From positions 12,143,001 through 12,207,000 of the forward strand of contig NC_060026.1 of the NCBI RefSeq assembly GCF_021134715.1: 64,000 nucleotides of DNA, written 5' to 3'. The notes beneath the pieces were generated by a model. The model searched no databases. It worked only from the letters and a program-made list of their open reading frames with translations, and was not told the origin of the DNA. This DNA comes from Daphnia pulex. Taxonomy: Eukaryota; Arthropoda; Branchiopoda; Diplostraca; Daphniidae. The position numbers were made by a program, and so were the translations under genes. This document shows, in pieces, positions 29,206-51,066 of the stretch (its first letter is position 1; every line of letters begins with the position of its first letter).

Positions 29206-30694
29206 TTAACGGACAGTCACTTGCCAGACTCGGATAACATTATCAGAATATCCAGCAAAGAGGGTCTGGCCATCAGCGGACCAAGCCATTGACAAGCACT
29301 GAGGAGGATCAGCTTTGCTGTTCTGTGTGTTCTGCGAGATGACTTCGTTTTTGAGCTCATCGACCATGGTCTTGCCTTCAAGATCCCAGATCTTGATGGA
29401 GGGTCCGGTAGCAGCGCAGAGCCAGTAGCGGTTGGGGGAGAAGCACAGGGCGTTGACGATGTCGGTGTGGTCGAGGGTGTACAGCCTCTTGTCGTCGTTC
29501 AAGTCCCACAGCATGGCTTTGCAGTCCTGCATTGGAATACATATTAAAAATCTGGCAAGAACAATGTTTCAACTATTCATACCTTGCCACCAGAAGCACA
29601 CAGGGAACCATCAGGGGAAACTGTGACGGTGTTCAGGTAACCAGTGTGGTCATCGTGATTCTTCTTAAGACGGCAATTGGCCAAATTCCAGACCTTGACC
29701 ATACGATCCCAGCCACAGGATACAATAACGGGGTTGTTGTTGTTGGGGGAGAACCTCACGCAAGAAACCCAGTCAGTGTGACCTTCCTCCTACAAAGGAC
29801 TGGTTTAGATGGAATTCAACAAAGTCTAAATAAATAAATCATACCTGGATGGTGTACTTGCACTGGGCAAGGGTGTTCCACAGCTTGATGGTCTTGTCTC
29901 GGCTTCCAGAAACAATCTGACGGTTGTCAGCTGAGAAGGCAACACTGAGGACATCCTGTAAATTTAATCATCTATGAATACCCTAAAGTCTCAAAATGCT
30001 AACAAATTAAGCTAAAACAAGTAATTCAGTAACAGATGTTCAAATCCTTTTAGTTCATATGTCCCTATCTGTTGTGGTTCATCATAATTGACTGAAGAGA
30101 AAATGTGGATGTTCGCTTACCCAATGGTGTCATCAAAATTCCTCTTCATTCAAAAATAAAAAAAATTCTCAAAAAAAAAGCTTGCAATGACCTTGGTGTG
30201 GTCTTCGAATCGGCGAGTGGATTTTCCAGCGGAGAGATCCCACAGACGCAGAGTCTTGTCCCATGATCCAGAAAGAGCAAAGTGACCATCTGATGACAGG
30301 ACGACATCGGAAACGAAGTGAGAGTGGCCGTACAAACGCTTCTGGGGAACGCCAAAGTTGTTCTCCTCGCGGGTCAGCTTCCAGACAATCAAAGTCTTGT
30401 CTATAACATAGGAAAATTTACGCATTAACAAAATTGCATGAAATATGAACGCGTTTTCGAAATTTAAGGAAACATCAGTATAGAAATTCATATCATAGAA
30501 CTATCATCGAGCTGGGTTAATAGCAAGAGTTCATCATTACCACAAAAATTTACGAGTCAAACGTGAAATGGCGAAATCTTACCTCGGGATGCCGACAAGA
30601 TCATGTCGGGGAATTTAGGATTCGTGGCAATTTGGGTAACCCATCCATTGTGACCACGAAGGGTTCCTCGAAGTTTCAAAGACTCGCTGTTCAT
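29206..30694 (-). CDS. RACK1: Receptor of activated protein C kinase 1 (WD40 ribosomal scaffold)
   Basis: Five minus-strand exons (30583-30694, 30192-30400, 29845-29955, 29583-29789, 29206-29526) give 319 residues, the expected length. It forms a seven-bladed WD40 propeller: GH...WD pairs are visible throughout, for example [45 protein letters not shown] and [14 protein letters not shown]1 sits on the 40S subunit head and scaffolds PKC and other signalling proteins. The exon 2 donor is the non-consensus GTCATT; phase and the conserved [11 protein letters not shown] junction require it. Introns 1 and 2 (182 and 236 bp) are much longer than introns 3 and 4 (about 55 bp) and each carries a candidate C/D-box snoRNA. 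Confidence 0.96.
30019..30093 (-). ncRNA. Candidate C/D-box snoRNA in RACK1 intron 2
   Basis: On the minus strand a C box ATGATGA (30085-30079) and a D box CTGA (30029-30026) are about 50 bases apart. Flanking bases AGTCAAT and ATTACT can pair as a short terminal stem with one bulge. Size (about 75 nt), orientation (sense to host) and location match intronic C/D snoRNAs. Vertebrate RACK1 introns host SNORD95/96, so the host gene is a known snoRNA host. The guide would be the bases just upstream of the D box (ending ...ACATCTGTTA). The target is not determined. Confidence 0.5.
30470..30545 (-). ncRNA. Candidate C/D-box snoRNA in RACK1 intron 1
   Basis: The minus strand shows a C box ATGATGA (30537-30531) and a D box CTGA (30478-30475), with an internal CGATGAT that could be a C' box. 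C-to-D spacing is within a few bases of the intron 2 candidate. The terminal stem is weak, so this one is less sure. Its position in the other unusually long RACK1 intron adds support. Confidence 0.38.
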
Positions 30695-30774
30695 TTTACC
30701 GATTTGTAGAGATGTTCCTGATATTCAGCAATGAAGCCGTCAACTCCAAACGTGCTTAAGACTGCAACACGAAA

Positions 30775-30800
30775 TGAAAGAAGAGAACGGCAGGAAGTTC
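30775..30800 (-). promoter_or_regulatory. Pyrimidine-rich leader (possible 5' TOP) of RACK1
   Basis: About 80-105 bp upstream of the RACK1 start, the minus strand carries a pyrimidine-rich run (TTCTCTTCTTTC preceded by CTTCCTGCC). Ribosome-associated genes such as RACK1 usually begin transcription at a C followed by pyrimidines. The start site is not mapped here, so this is a weak call. Confidence 0.3.
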
Positions 30801-31712
30801 TAAAGAGAGCTTGGCTGAGACGTTGTCGGATTGTGTTACTCGACATGATACGTGGCGCGGATTTTTTAAGATTTATTTTTATAATGAATTGAAATTGGTT
30901 TTTGGTTTACATTAATTTAATACACAATTCATTTTATAATTAAAGTAACTTGAATTCTTTAAAGAATACAATACAAAACTAATTTAGGATACCAAATGGC
31001 AACAGAGTTCCAATGGCGCCAAAAACAGTTTCAGATGTTAGTCACACAGATAATGTATGGACCAAGTTCCTTTTTTCGTGTTATCCTTTTACAGGAATTA
31101 AAAAATGTATATTAAAATATATTTTATTTAAATTTGAACAAATTTTATTGAAATTTTTGGTTTCAAGGTACTCATCGCTGAAATTTATATAATGTATTTT
31201 ATTCGTGACAATTGCGATCACTCGACTCTTTACGGAAAAATTGTGTATACAACATTAGGTTCAGATCATAGTGTATTTCAAATTTAGGAAATCAAACCAT
31301 CAATCAAATGCACATAGTCATCGGGAAGAGAATAAATTATGATAGGTTTAATATCAGTTCTTCCGACAAGATTGATTTTCTTTATACACGATAAATTTAG
31401 ATTGAATAATATGTTCATCATGTTCACTGTTCAGGAATTAGGAATTGCAAGGGGCCTACAGGAAAGAATTAAACATTGGACGGATGAATCCTACATAAAA
31501 GGGAGGGATAATCACTTGAAAGATGTCTCATCCTGGCCTGTAATTTCAAATTGGCGCACATGTAAACACACACCACGGGACAAATACAATAATGAGCATT
31601 AAGATTTTTTCATTTAATATAAAGAGTATAATTACTATGACACCTAAGGATAAAAGAATAAGATAGGTTCTTTATATACAGGAGTGCCAGAATCCTGAGG
31701 ATAACCAGACAG
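30801..31712. other. Gap between RACK1 promoter and LMTK 3' end
   Basis: AT-rich sequence of about 0.9 kb. A short plus-strand frame at 31339-31602 looks spurious. The RACK1 promoter lies on the left; the LMTK 3' UTR lies on the right. Confidence 0.45.
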
Positions 31713-34700
31713 TCACGCTTCGCTATCTTCAAATCGGGGTTGAGTCAGATCCAGACGTAACCTTCCTGAATCCAGAGTATGACGCAAGGTACCAACAACA
31801 GTGGGTTCTTTGATTTCTGTGAAAGTAATAACTAAGTTAGCGTTACAATTTTTTTCTTCTTTACTAATGAATACCATGATCATGTCCATTGCTGGCCAAC
31901 ATTTCTGTTGGTTCTTCATTGCGCACAGTAGAAACTGGGTTGTCCCAGTTGGGGAAAAATTGATTAGGCTGAAATTCGCTTGTATTGAACGGCGACTGCC
32001 AATCGCCGAGAAGCAAAGATTCGTTCGGACGAGCATCAAACTCAAGTAGAACAGCATTCTGTTCTTTGCCGTCCTCTTCTTCGTCAGATTCATTCTCTAT
32101 ACCACTTAAACGGTAAAGCATGTTGCTGGTCAACGGATTAGGAGGCCGAGGAATGACTGATGTTGTTTTATGGTCATCGAGATCTCTGCAAAAATAGGAA
32201 AAATGTGTGAACTAATTTTGATTAAAACCTTTTTTTGTAATTTACTTCGAATTCTCGTTTTCAGGCTCACGATCTTCGTCGGTGTTACCAAAATCCCAAT
32301 CTGCAAAATCAGCGTATGCAGATTCCGATTGTTGTATGACAGGTGTCGGTACCCCCCATTGCCGTCGTACTGGTGGATCATATTCCTCCACTTCAGCAGG
32401 GTACTGATAAATATCCTTTTTCTTTTTCTGAGAAAAAGAAACGTTCTTCTTATCGTTGTTATCACGAGGTGAATTTCCTAAGCTCTTTTCTGGGGTTTTA
32501 ATTGCTGGACGAGTTGGTGTTGCATCAGCCCTCCAAGTTGAAGGCACAAATGCCTCTTCTTCGTCATCCTTAATTTCATAAATCAAAATTTAAGTTTAAT
32601 TCAATTTCAGCCAAATTTATTTTTACCTCTTGGTCTTCATTTTCCGATTCTTCTTCGATAACTTCCATCGAAAACGATTGGTTCAATTTGGCCGGGTAGC
32701 ACGCTTGCCATCTAAAGTTACTCACAGCAATACCTTCATCACCTTCTTCTTCGTCGTCATCATCGTCATCTTCAAAGTCGTTGACAATTTCGCCATCATC
32801 ACCTTCTTCCTCTTCTTCTTCTTCTTCGCCCTGAGCTCCTCCTTCATCTTCATCATCGTTGTCTTTTTCACTTTCGTCGATGGCCAAAGCGCCATTGGAT
32901 GGCAGTGGATCTTTCCTATTACTTAAAGGAGATTTCCCGTTTTCCTGTAAAATCAAAAATATGATTTATAAAAATTATTTTTAAAAGAAGTTAAATGAAA
33001 AATTACCATAATACTGTGGGCGTTAGTTGGGCGAACGACAAAAATTTCTTCGTAATTTTGCGAGGCAATAGCTGCTTTTAGTTTTGGACTTTGCCCTTCC
33101 ATCATAACGGCGCGTTTGTTTTCTAAATCTACTACAAGCACTTCCTCATCATCGTCACGACAATCTTCGCTGCCATCCGAGTCTGAAGATCCCGACAAAT
33201 CTAAATGGCGTTGCATTCGATTTTTGAGCTGCAGTTGCGACAACAATCCACGTCCCGTTTCTGCGTTGTTGTTCGGTGTGTCACTTGAGCTGACACTTTC
33301 ACGTTCTTCTCTGATGGTCGAAAGATCTTTCCTTCTGACTGCTCTCTCCTCTTGTTCACGAATATCGTCGTCTATCTTGTCATAGGAGAAGTACGTATCC
33401 TCGCGTTTAGATGGAGATGTGTAGGACAAGTCGGTCGATAAACTGGAAGCATTGCCAACCCCATCTTCCAGATTTGGATCGGTATCTGTTAGGGAGGCGT
33501 TGAGCTGATGGGGTTGCTGCAACAAACTATTATCAAGAGCCAAGGCGGCTGCCAACTCTTCATTCCACATTCTTGCCACCAGCGACAAATCATCCATCCA
33601 TTCACGATTGACGCTGTCTTCGTTTCCTAATGTACTTCCTGCAGAAAGAAAAGAAAAATCAATGAAACGTCATGTCATCCAACGAATGGAGGACAAGTTT
33701 GTGTAATACCCAGGACATCAACAGAGGTACTGAAACTTGGTCTTGCGATTCCGCTATCCTTGAGCTGAAGAGGCGTATCACTGACATCGTCGTCATGATG
33801 TTCAGCATCGGATTGATGTTGAGGGTAGGACTGTTCTAGGAAATTGTTCCACGCTTCCAAATTGACAGCCAGGCGAGCTGGCTCTACAGGAAGCGCAGGA
33901 TCTGCAGTCGTCAAAGAATTGGTGGCAGCGGCGGCGGCACCATCTTGCTCATCAAATGGATCTTCGTCCTCACTCTGGGTTGTTGACGTTACTCCTTGAA
34001 ACACATGGAGACCTAAATCGTCCGACGGACCGAGAATCACGCTCTGCAATAAAAACATAATTCGTGAACATTAAGGTTTAACAAATGAATGATAATTTTC
34101 TACCGTGGAGGAGCTCATAGTTGCTGGCGGTCGGAGAGCCGATCCTTGGTCCTTTGGAGTGAAATCAGTGGCGTCCAAACTTTCCGGTGAGAAAGGAGCG
34201 TATTCGGACGGCTTGCTTCGATCTCTGAAACTGTGCAAAAGTTTGCAATGTAACGAACCAACCACAATACCGATTGATCAATCAATACATACCTCGACTC
34301 CATGGCTTCAAAGTCGGTGTCTTCACGCGGGGTCGAAGTCAATCGATTGCGGTTTCGTGTCATGTAAGTTCCGGTATCCAAGGAATCTTTCCCGTTGCTG
34401 TTGACAGAACGTTTCAATATTAGACGATGAAATTTATATGAAGCAGAATCAATGTTTTACTTTGAATCATTCTCTAACAGAGGCACATCCGATTCCATCA
34501 TGGGTGACCTAACAGTAAACGAAGGTGATGTCACGGATATTTGAGGCGCCATCGGTTGCGAAACATTTTCTGGCTGATCCGGCTTTGAAGGCTGATTGAA
34601 CGACAGAAACTCTATGTCGCTCATGGGCTCAACGGCTGTCAAGACCATAAGATCCTGGACGCTACGAGATTTATCACGAACCATAGCTGTCAGCTCACCG

Positions 34701-36818
34701 CGTTCCACTTTGTCCTGCCACGACCGCGATGAAAAAAGACTCCCGCTACTGTTACTAGAATGATCCGTTTCTTGGCCAGTTTCGACTTGGTCAGTCTGGA
34801 GATCGCCGAACACGAAACTAGGTTCAGGTAAAATATTATCATCATCTTCCTCGTCCGTGTCTTCGGCAGCTGCCAAAGCCTCGTCCAAACTCCGTAGAGC
34901 GGCTGAAACTATGTATAAGTAGAACAACAGAGTTATTTTAGTCGAATGAAACCATAATCTACGTGGAGGAGAGATACCTTTCGCCGAATAACCGCTCTCG
35001 GACTCTTTATCGGTGCCGGGAGAAAGTATTTCTTTGCCATGCTCTTCAAGATTGTCCAGCGAACCGTGAAGGTTATTTAAACTAGCCGAAGGCGATTCTT
35101 CGTCCAGTTCCGAAAGACTCGACTTGCTTGGCTTAGCCGCGTTCCAGCGTGAGTCAAAAGCTCTTTCCAAATCAAGTTCCACGTCACGGTTGACACCGGC
35201 GCACGCGGCGGCCAAATGAGAAGCAACGACTTCTATGCGAGGCCGTAACGGCGCATCAACCTCCCAACAGTGGAGCATCAACTGATACAAGGACTGACTT
35301 TGTTGATAGGTAAAACTCGGAGGATTCAAAATGGTCCGCTTTTCCTGGACTACTTGTTGCAGTACTTGTTCGTCCGATAGGGCAGCGTAAGGTCGACTAC
35401 CTATAGATAAAATCTCCCACAGGACGACACCAAAGCTCCAAATGTTCCCGGCTATAAAAGCAAATCATTCATTAATACATCAAAGGGCTTAAAAACATAT
35501 ATATGAACGGCAAACCTTGGGTTTGGATAATTTCACCGGGTGAGTCAAAGCATTCGGGGGCACACCACCGAACGGGTACCAATTGATGGCCGGTATCGAG
35601 AAATTCCTCTCGATATGTAACAGTATGAGTGCCGTAGTCTCCAATTACAACACTCATATCTCCCGTCACCATGAAACTCCTGGCCGCCACATCGGGATGG
35701 GAAAACCCGGTTTGATGCCATTGGGACAAACCCTCGGCGGCCTCACAGGCCATGCGCAGGAGCACGTTCTCTGGTAAGGGTGGAACACCTTGCGACCTAT
35801 GGAATACATTTTACATAACGAGCAATTTTCCTAAATTTGCAAGTCAAAATTTACCCTTTTGAAGGGCTATACGCCGCAAGAAATTGTTTCAGATCTCCAT
35901 TGGCACAATGCTGCAAGAGAACGAGGAAAGGAGATGTCTCGAGACAACACCCATAGAGTTTCATCACATGAGGATGATCGAGTTTCAACAAAGGCTGAAC
36001 ATCCTTCAAAAACATAGAATGCTGCGAGACAGAGGCTTCGGGTCGCAGTATTTTTACGACACAACGAGAAGTTACTTGATTTGCTATAAGATCTTTAACC
36101 TCTGCTTCTACAACCTGAGATAGGGAATAAATATAGTTTTTATTTGATATACTTTTAGAAGTATAAACACAGAATTGTACCTGTCCAAACCAACCACGGC
36201 CGACTTCTCGTAAATATTGGATGTTACACCTAGGAAACAAGCCATGGCCATTTTCTGGAATGAGAAAAAAAGGGATGTCAAAAGAGAATTGATTAAGTGA
36301 TTGTCAGGTGGTGTGGTAGAGCTCACCTATCCACTCGGTAACTTCCTTTGGTCGATATGTATTAACAGCTTGATGCTGTGGCCTCGGCAGTGGTTCAAAG
36401 CTCACTTCAAGGTCTTCACGGTTCAACAATAAGGAAGGTGGTGGAAACAAGGTAACTTCTGCTGGTTGAGCTGAAGAAATCTCTGCCAACTGAGTTGAGC
36501 TTCTAAATTCTGCAAAACCTTTTGGTTTTCTGCAGCAAACACACACAGCCAGGCTCACAGAGACACAAACAAACCCAGCAGCTGCAGCCACCCACACTCC
36601 TAACCCTAAACGAGCTCCATTTTCACTTTGAGTATCTGGATGGGAATAAAAATCAATAAATGTCATAACAATTTCCTTGTTTTACAGTTACATTTTTGCT
36701 ATAATATACCTGAGCTCAAATTTTCAGAGGGTCTTGCATGAACACAGCAAAAGAAACAGATCCATAAGTAAGTGTAGAGTAGACAGGTACTTGGCAAGAT
36801 GTTGCTGAGCATTCCCAT
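31713..36818 (-). CDS. LMTK: Lemur-tyrosine-kinase-like single-pass receptor kinase
   Basis: Fifteen minus-strand exons close in phase: 36710-36818, 36327-36635, 36181-36254, 35855-36114, 35516-35796, 34978-35451, 34461-34902, 34293-34397, 34104-34224, 33710-34043, 33007-33638, 32627-32944, 32246-32568, 31875-32185, 31713-31816 (1,398 aa). A hydrophobic N-terminus, a very short ectodomain and a transmembrane helix at about residues 46-67 (VWVAAAAGFVCVSVSLAVCVCC) precede a kinase domain at about 150-420. Kinase motifs are GRGWFGQV, the VAIK-like VVKIL, HPDVAARS in the catalytic loop, IGDYG in place of DFG, and APE as CAPEC. The roughly 950-residue tail is acidic and Ser-rich and includes KKNVSF, an RVxF-like site; mammalian LMTK2 binds PP1. 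IGDYG and this layout identify LMTK. The loop Asn is Ser and the HRD Arg is Pro, so catalytic activity is doubtful. Confidence 0.85.
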
Positions 36819-37980
36819 TTCCGTAGAAATTCAAGTGAATATCATACGTAGTCTGATTACAAAGTAATATTCACGAGTTGCACTAAATCAGCAATCCTAA
36901 TTAATCTAGGACTATCCATTTCGTCGTTGTCCACATTGATGATGATGCAGAATGACGATTGAATGTAAATAACATGCGCCCACAAAATTTTTTGACAACT
37001 CGATGATCAGCTGACTCAAGTTCTTGTTCGTGACGCCCTTGCCAAATCTCGTTGTAGTTTTCGAGGGAGTAGAATTTCTACTTCGTCGCGCCACACCGGC
37101 AAGTCGGCAACACCCGTTATTATTACAACAAGATTTGCCTCTGGGTTTTAGAATCCTGCTGGTTTGGAATACAAAATCAAAATGTTATTGTTGCCTTTTC
37201 GAACACTGTGCTCAGGCCCGAGGGGGGCACTATAAACGAAATTAAAACAGCTTAGGTTTAACGGTGTAATTTATAGGAGCCGTAAATCATTATAATGAAT
37301 AATCGATCGAGTTTTTTAAGTGCCGACTGAGTGTGCACAATTGCGTTTCAGACCTTTTCTTATGTTTTAAGCCTTTCGTGATGGGTGATACTTAAGCGCA
37401 GCTCACAGTCCATCAATATGAATTTTCTGTGTAATCAGTCTAGGAGTAAGAACGTCTAAAAGCCCTGTCCATTTCCCACAAGCAGCCAATGAGACACATC
37501 CCCCTTCCAACTCTTATTTCCGTTTCCCAAGGCATGTCATTTTCCTTCAAAATTCCCACGGAATTCTTAAAAGAGTTTCACCACCACTATTTCCACCGAT
37601 GCTACTCCAGCGGTGTATTGCCGTTCACAATCGAACGCCGACAACCGAATCGTCAATGTTCCACATTGAATTAAGAAAAGAAAAGAAAAAAGTTGTAGAA
37701 AACTCGTTCAATCTGATCGAGGCGATCACACGCGGTAAAAACAATATTAATTCTTTCTTTTTTTATCTTTTTTTTTGTAATTTATCGCGGTACATTTAAC
37801 TTAAACGTCAACACGGAAACATGTGAGAACACTTGTACAAAGGTAAATGACCCAGCTAGTCAATTAGATAGGCTGAGTCTGAGAGAGGTTGGTCGTCGAG
37901 TCGTCATTTTTCAATGTTTTATCCATTTTCCTACTTCCGCCTTCCTTCGGAGCAGCAAGTTTCGCGGAACGGATGCTTTA
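36819..37980. other. Gap between LMTK promoter and RNF2 3' end
   Basis: About 1.16 kb with no supportable gene. It must hold the LMTK promoter (left) and the RNF2 3' UTR (right, with T-rich and A-rich runs near 37740-37800). Confidence 0.45.
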
Positions 37981-39099
37981 TTAAACGCTGGACTTCTTCC
38001 ACGAATAAAACATCTCTAATGGCTGGTTGGATTTCCAGTATTTCTCGTTGACGTCATCTAGTGTTTGCATCCCACTGAGAACGACGAACTGATTGGGGCC
38101 CGGTGAGATGTAAATACAAAAGTTAGTGAGCGAATCCGGTATTTCAGATTCCAGATCCAGAGTCAATCTCATGGCAAGATATTTGCTCAGGTGTTCAACT
38201 AAAATATAAAGATGCAATATAATAAATAAGAGATGAAGTAATCAACAAATGAAAATAAATGATTGTAACGCACCTGTAGCGTTTGATGTTGTTTTGATAT
38301 ATCTGATGGAATTTTCTTTGAGGGCTTTAATCAGATCATTGTCGTTTCCCATTTCAACTGGATGCGGCTTGAATACCAACTCAATCTCGTTAAATGATTT
38401 GCCACCGGAACACGAAGGTCCGCTTTGCTCCTCGCATAGTTTTTCAGTGGCACCGTGATCGCTTGGCCCTTCAGCTCCTGAGCCAGTAGATTCATTTTCA
38501 GATAAATTAGTGGATAATTTTGGTTTCTTCTTTGATGAGGGCACAGATTCTGTTGGAGTAGGAGTGGAAGGAGCACTGACATTTGGCGTGGTTGTTATAG
38601 AATTGGCTGTCTCATTTTCTGGTGCATTCTTTCTGATCCTGGTAGCCCTGTTTTGAGATTGGATCTTCATTCCTTCTTCAATGGAATTTAGCAGGGCTGA
38701 CTGTGAGTGACTTTTGCTGAGGTTGGCTAGTACTCTCTCTTGGTGTGCTTCATATTCGTCACGGCTGGGGTAGATTTTTGCAATGAGCATGTCAAAGTTT
38801 GGATCTGGTCTGAGTGAACGTTTTGAAACTAGCTTCTTGCGGCATGTTGGGCACTCTTTATTTCCAGATCGCAGAGCTGTGATGATGCAGTCAGAGCAAA
38901 ACCTGTGTAAGCATTCCTTGGTGGTCATGGTGTTTTTCAACATGTCGAGGCATATGGGACACATGAGCTCACTGTGGAGACTTCTGGGTGAAACAGCAAT
39001 TTCGGTGTTGTCGGTAATAGCTTCTTGAGGCGTTCGTTGTAGCTCGTACAGTGATAATTCCCATGATTTGTTAGCGCCAGATGCATCAACAGACGCCAT
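37981..39099 (-). CDS. RNF2: Polycomb PRC1 E3 ubiquitin ligase RING1/RING2
   Basis: Two minus-strand exons (38274-39099 and 37981-38198) give 347 residues, matching RING1/RNF2 (Drosophila Sce). The N-terminus carries [16 protein letters not shown], then a C3HC4 RING finger ([28 protein letters not shown]) at about 48-88, followed by the conserved [21 protein letters not shown] low-complexity middle precedes the C-terminal RAWUL domain ([28 protein letters not shown]). The protein monoubiquitinates histone H2A in PRC1 in the nucleus. An ATG in good context begins the conserved N-terminus. Confidence 0.95.
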
Positions 39100-40152
39100 G
39101 TTTATTCTGGATTTGTTATTACCTCAAGATAACACAAGGAATTTGTCTTCTTTTAAAAGCACTACGTCTTGGGTGTGCCTTAGTTTAATTTCCGTCTCAT
39201 TCAAATTGCACTGCTTTACTTTTACACACGCGGAAAAAAATCTTCTTCTTGAAATGTGTGTGTGCGAGCGTGATTTTATTTGCAACTCATCGAAAAAGAA
39301 AAATGTGTTGACGAATTTTTGACGATATTGATTAGACAGTACGAGTTTCGGAATGCCACTGATAGATGGCGTTTTAGCAACAATCAAACCAAACCCAGAA
39401 AAATTTTCATGGCCACTGAGGGGCTGAGGGCGTTTCGTCTTTCTAGAGTGTAGTCTAACGTGAAACGTCAAACGTGTTGGGTGGGGTGTGCGTTTACGGC
39501 TTCATAGCAAAACGAAAAAAATTGCTGTAAATCGAATTTGTGTGTATTGATAATGTGCTTCAATTGATTGTAATAGACAAACACGTCTTCTCACCACACA
39601 ATTGTTTCATGCAAATCGTGTAACCCTCTCAACAATTATTTTTTCTCGTGAACCATCCCTTCTGGCTAAGTCTATCTCAAAGTCATAGTGATTTAAAAAA
39701 AAAAAAGAAAAAAAGGAAGAAACAATTCAGCCATGACCGTGTCGAAAACCATCATCAGTTTGCTCTCTGCTGACTCACAACTGGTGGGAATCATCGTTAC
39801 CAATGGATAACTAAAACAAAACGAAACTCGCCTACTAGACGTAAAAAGAAACGCCATAAATCTAAGAGAAAAAACTAGAATAATAATAATAAGCCTTGAA
39901 AACAACAACATTGCAGAGTTTTGTTGGAAGAAAAAAGAAGAAAAAAAGTTTCATCCGGAGGGGAGTATATCAACATTTCCGTGGCCATTTTGATCCTTTT
40001 TTCGTCGTCTGCGAAGTTGTGTGTGTGTTTGTCTATCCCTCGTCTTATTTTATTTTTTTATTATTTCGTCGTGTGTGTGTTGTTGCTCGTCTCTCTGCCA
40101 TTTCCGTTGGGAATTTTTCTGACGTTTTCTGTGAAAGTAACAAACATCCGCC
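39100..40152. other. Divergent promoter region between RNF2 and ASAP
   Basis: About 1.05 kb between two divergently transcribed genes; it presumably contains both promoters and the ASAP 5' UTR. I find no TATA box or other site I would name. Confidence 0.45.
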
Positions 40153-49697
<9,545 letters not shown>

Positions 49698-51066
49698 AAC
49701 AAACAAACAAATTAGTGTTTGCTGGGAAAAAAACGGGAACCAAGTTCAAATCAAACTGCCACAACTTCTCCTAAATTTGTCTTTTTTGTTTGTTGGTTTT
49801 TTTCCTCGCGAGATATATCCACTGACGACACCAAACTCATCGACCAGTGGGGGAGAGATTTACGTCATTTATGTCCAGTGACGCACAAAGTTATCACACA
49901 CATACGAGTTTCAAAGGAATAACAAAGCTATCCCTCTCCCCAATATACTTGTAATATTTAAAGAGAAACAAAAAAGGAGAATAATTGTTGGATTTTTGGT
50001 GAATGGCAAATGAAGATTGTTTTACACTGGAGTAGTTCCCCCTCCTATACCAGGTTTGATTGAATTCCATTTCTTGTTCTTTTTTTTTTGGCTCCTAGTC
50101 ACTCTTCTCATCGCTGTCTCTGTTTTTGAAAGAACCCATCCACTGAGAAATGTTTTGCTCTTTTGTTTGTTTGTAATAAGCCCATTTTTCCCCGCTCTCT
50201 TTATCTATCTCTGTTCTCTACTTACATACTCTTTACCTTCTCAAAATCTCTCATCTACATATTATATTATATATTATTAGTTAACTTCTGTGATATATGC
50301 TTCCTCATTTTTCGCTTCCTTCCTCTATATCTGTCTTCAGTTTCTCAATGAACTCTTGCCCAATCATCTCCTGCTGTTTGTTGTCACATCTGTTTCATTT
50401 TGTCTGGGAGGAACTGATTCACAAAGAAGATTCATGCTTACTTCGACCAGTCTCAGTCCCCACACACAAAACTGGAAAATAAGAAAAAAAAGAGTATCCC
50501 CGATTCCCACAATGTTTGAACCAAAATGATCTGTATACTATTATTATTACATACTCTGCCATTGTTTGTTTTCTGCCCCCCCAACCCAAAATGTTTCATT
50601 CTTCTAAATATTCTACTTCAAGCATTTCTTTCTCCCTCCCTATTTTTTCGATGTGGCTTTGTCGTTTACTGTTGTTCACGGCTTCCATTTATTATTGTGT
50701 GTAATATTTACGTGTGTGTTTTTCCTTTTTTTTGTTTTTTTTTTGAAATGTCAAAAATATTTTCGTTCTTTTTCTCCCCCATAGAGCGCGCTTGCGAGGC
50801 CGTTTGATGTGCAAGTTCATTGGTCGACTCTGCCTTATCGTGTTTTGCTCGCGCGCGCAATTTCAAACAAACTAAAAAAGAAAAAAAGCTAAAAAACCTG
50901 AAAAACTAACAAAAATCAATACACACACACACACAAAAAGATGTTACACACACACACACACAAAAATGAGTGAGAAAAGAAAAAGAAAAATATTTATCCT
51001 TGTTGTGTTTTATTTTTTCTCTCTTTTTTTCGTGTGTTTCAATGTCAAAAAATTCGAAGAACGTGT
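49698..51066. other. ASAP 3' UTR and gap to the EFHC 3' end
   Basis: T- and CA-rich sequence between two convergent genes, with (CA)n runs at about 50919-50965. A minus-strand AATAAA at 51010-51015 is a likely 3' end of the EFHC gene. Open frames here are short and low-complexity. Confidence 0.5.

Noticed and set aside
32630..32926. Plus-strand hydrophobic Phe-rich frame opposite LMTK exon 12
   Set aside because: It is the complement of the acidic Glu/Asp-rich coding repeat (GAA/GAT read backwards gives TTC/ATC), not a membrane protein.
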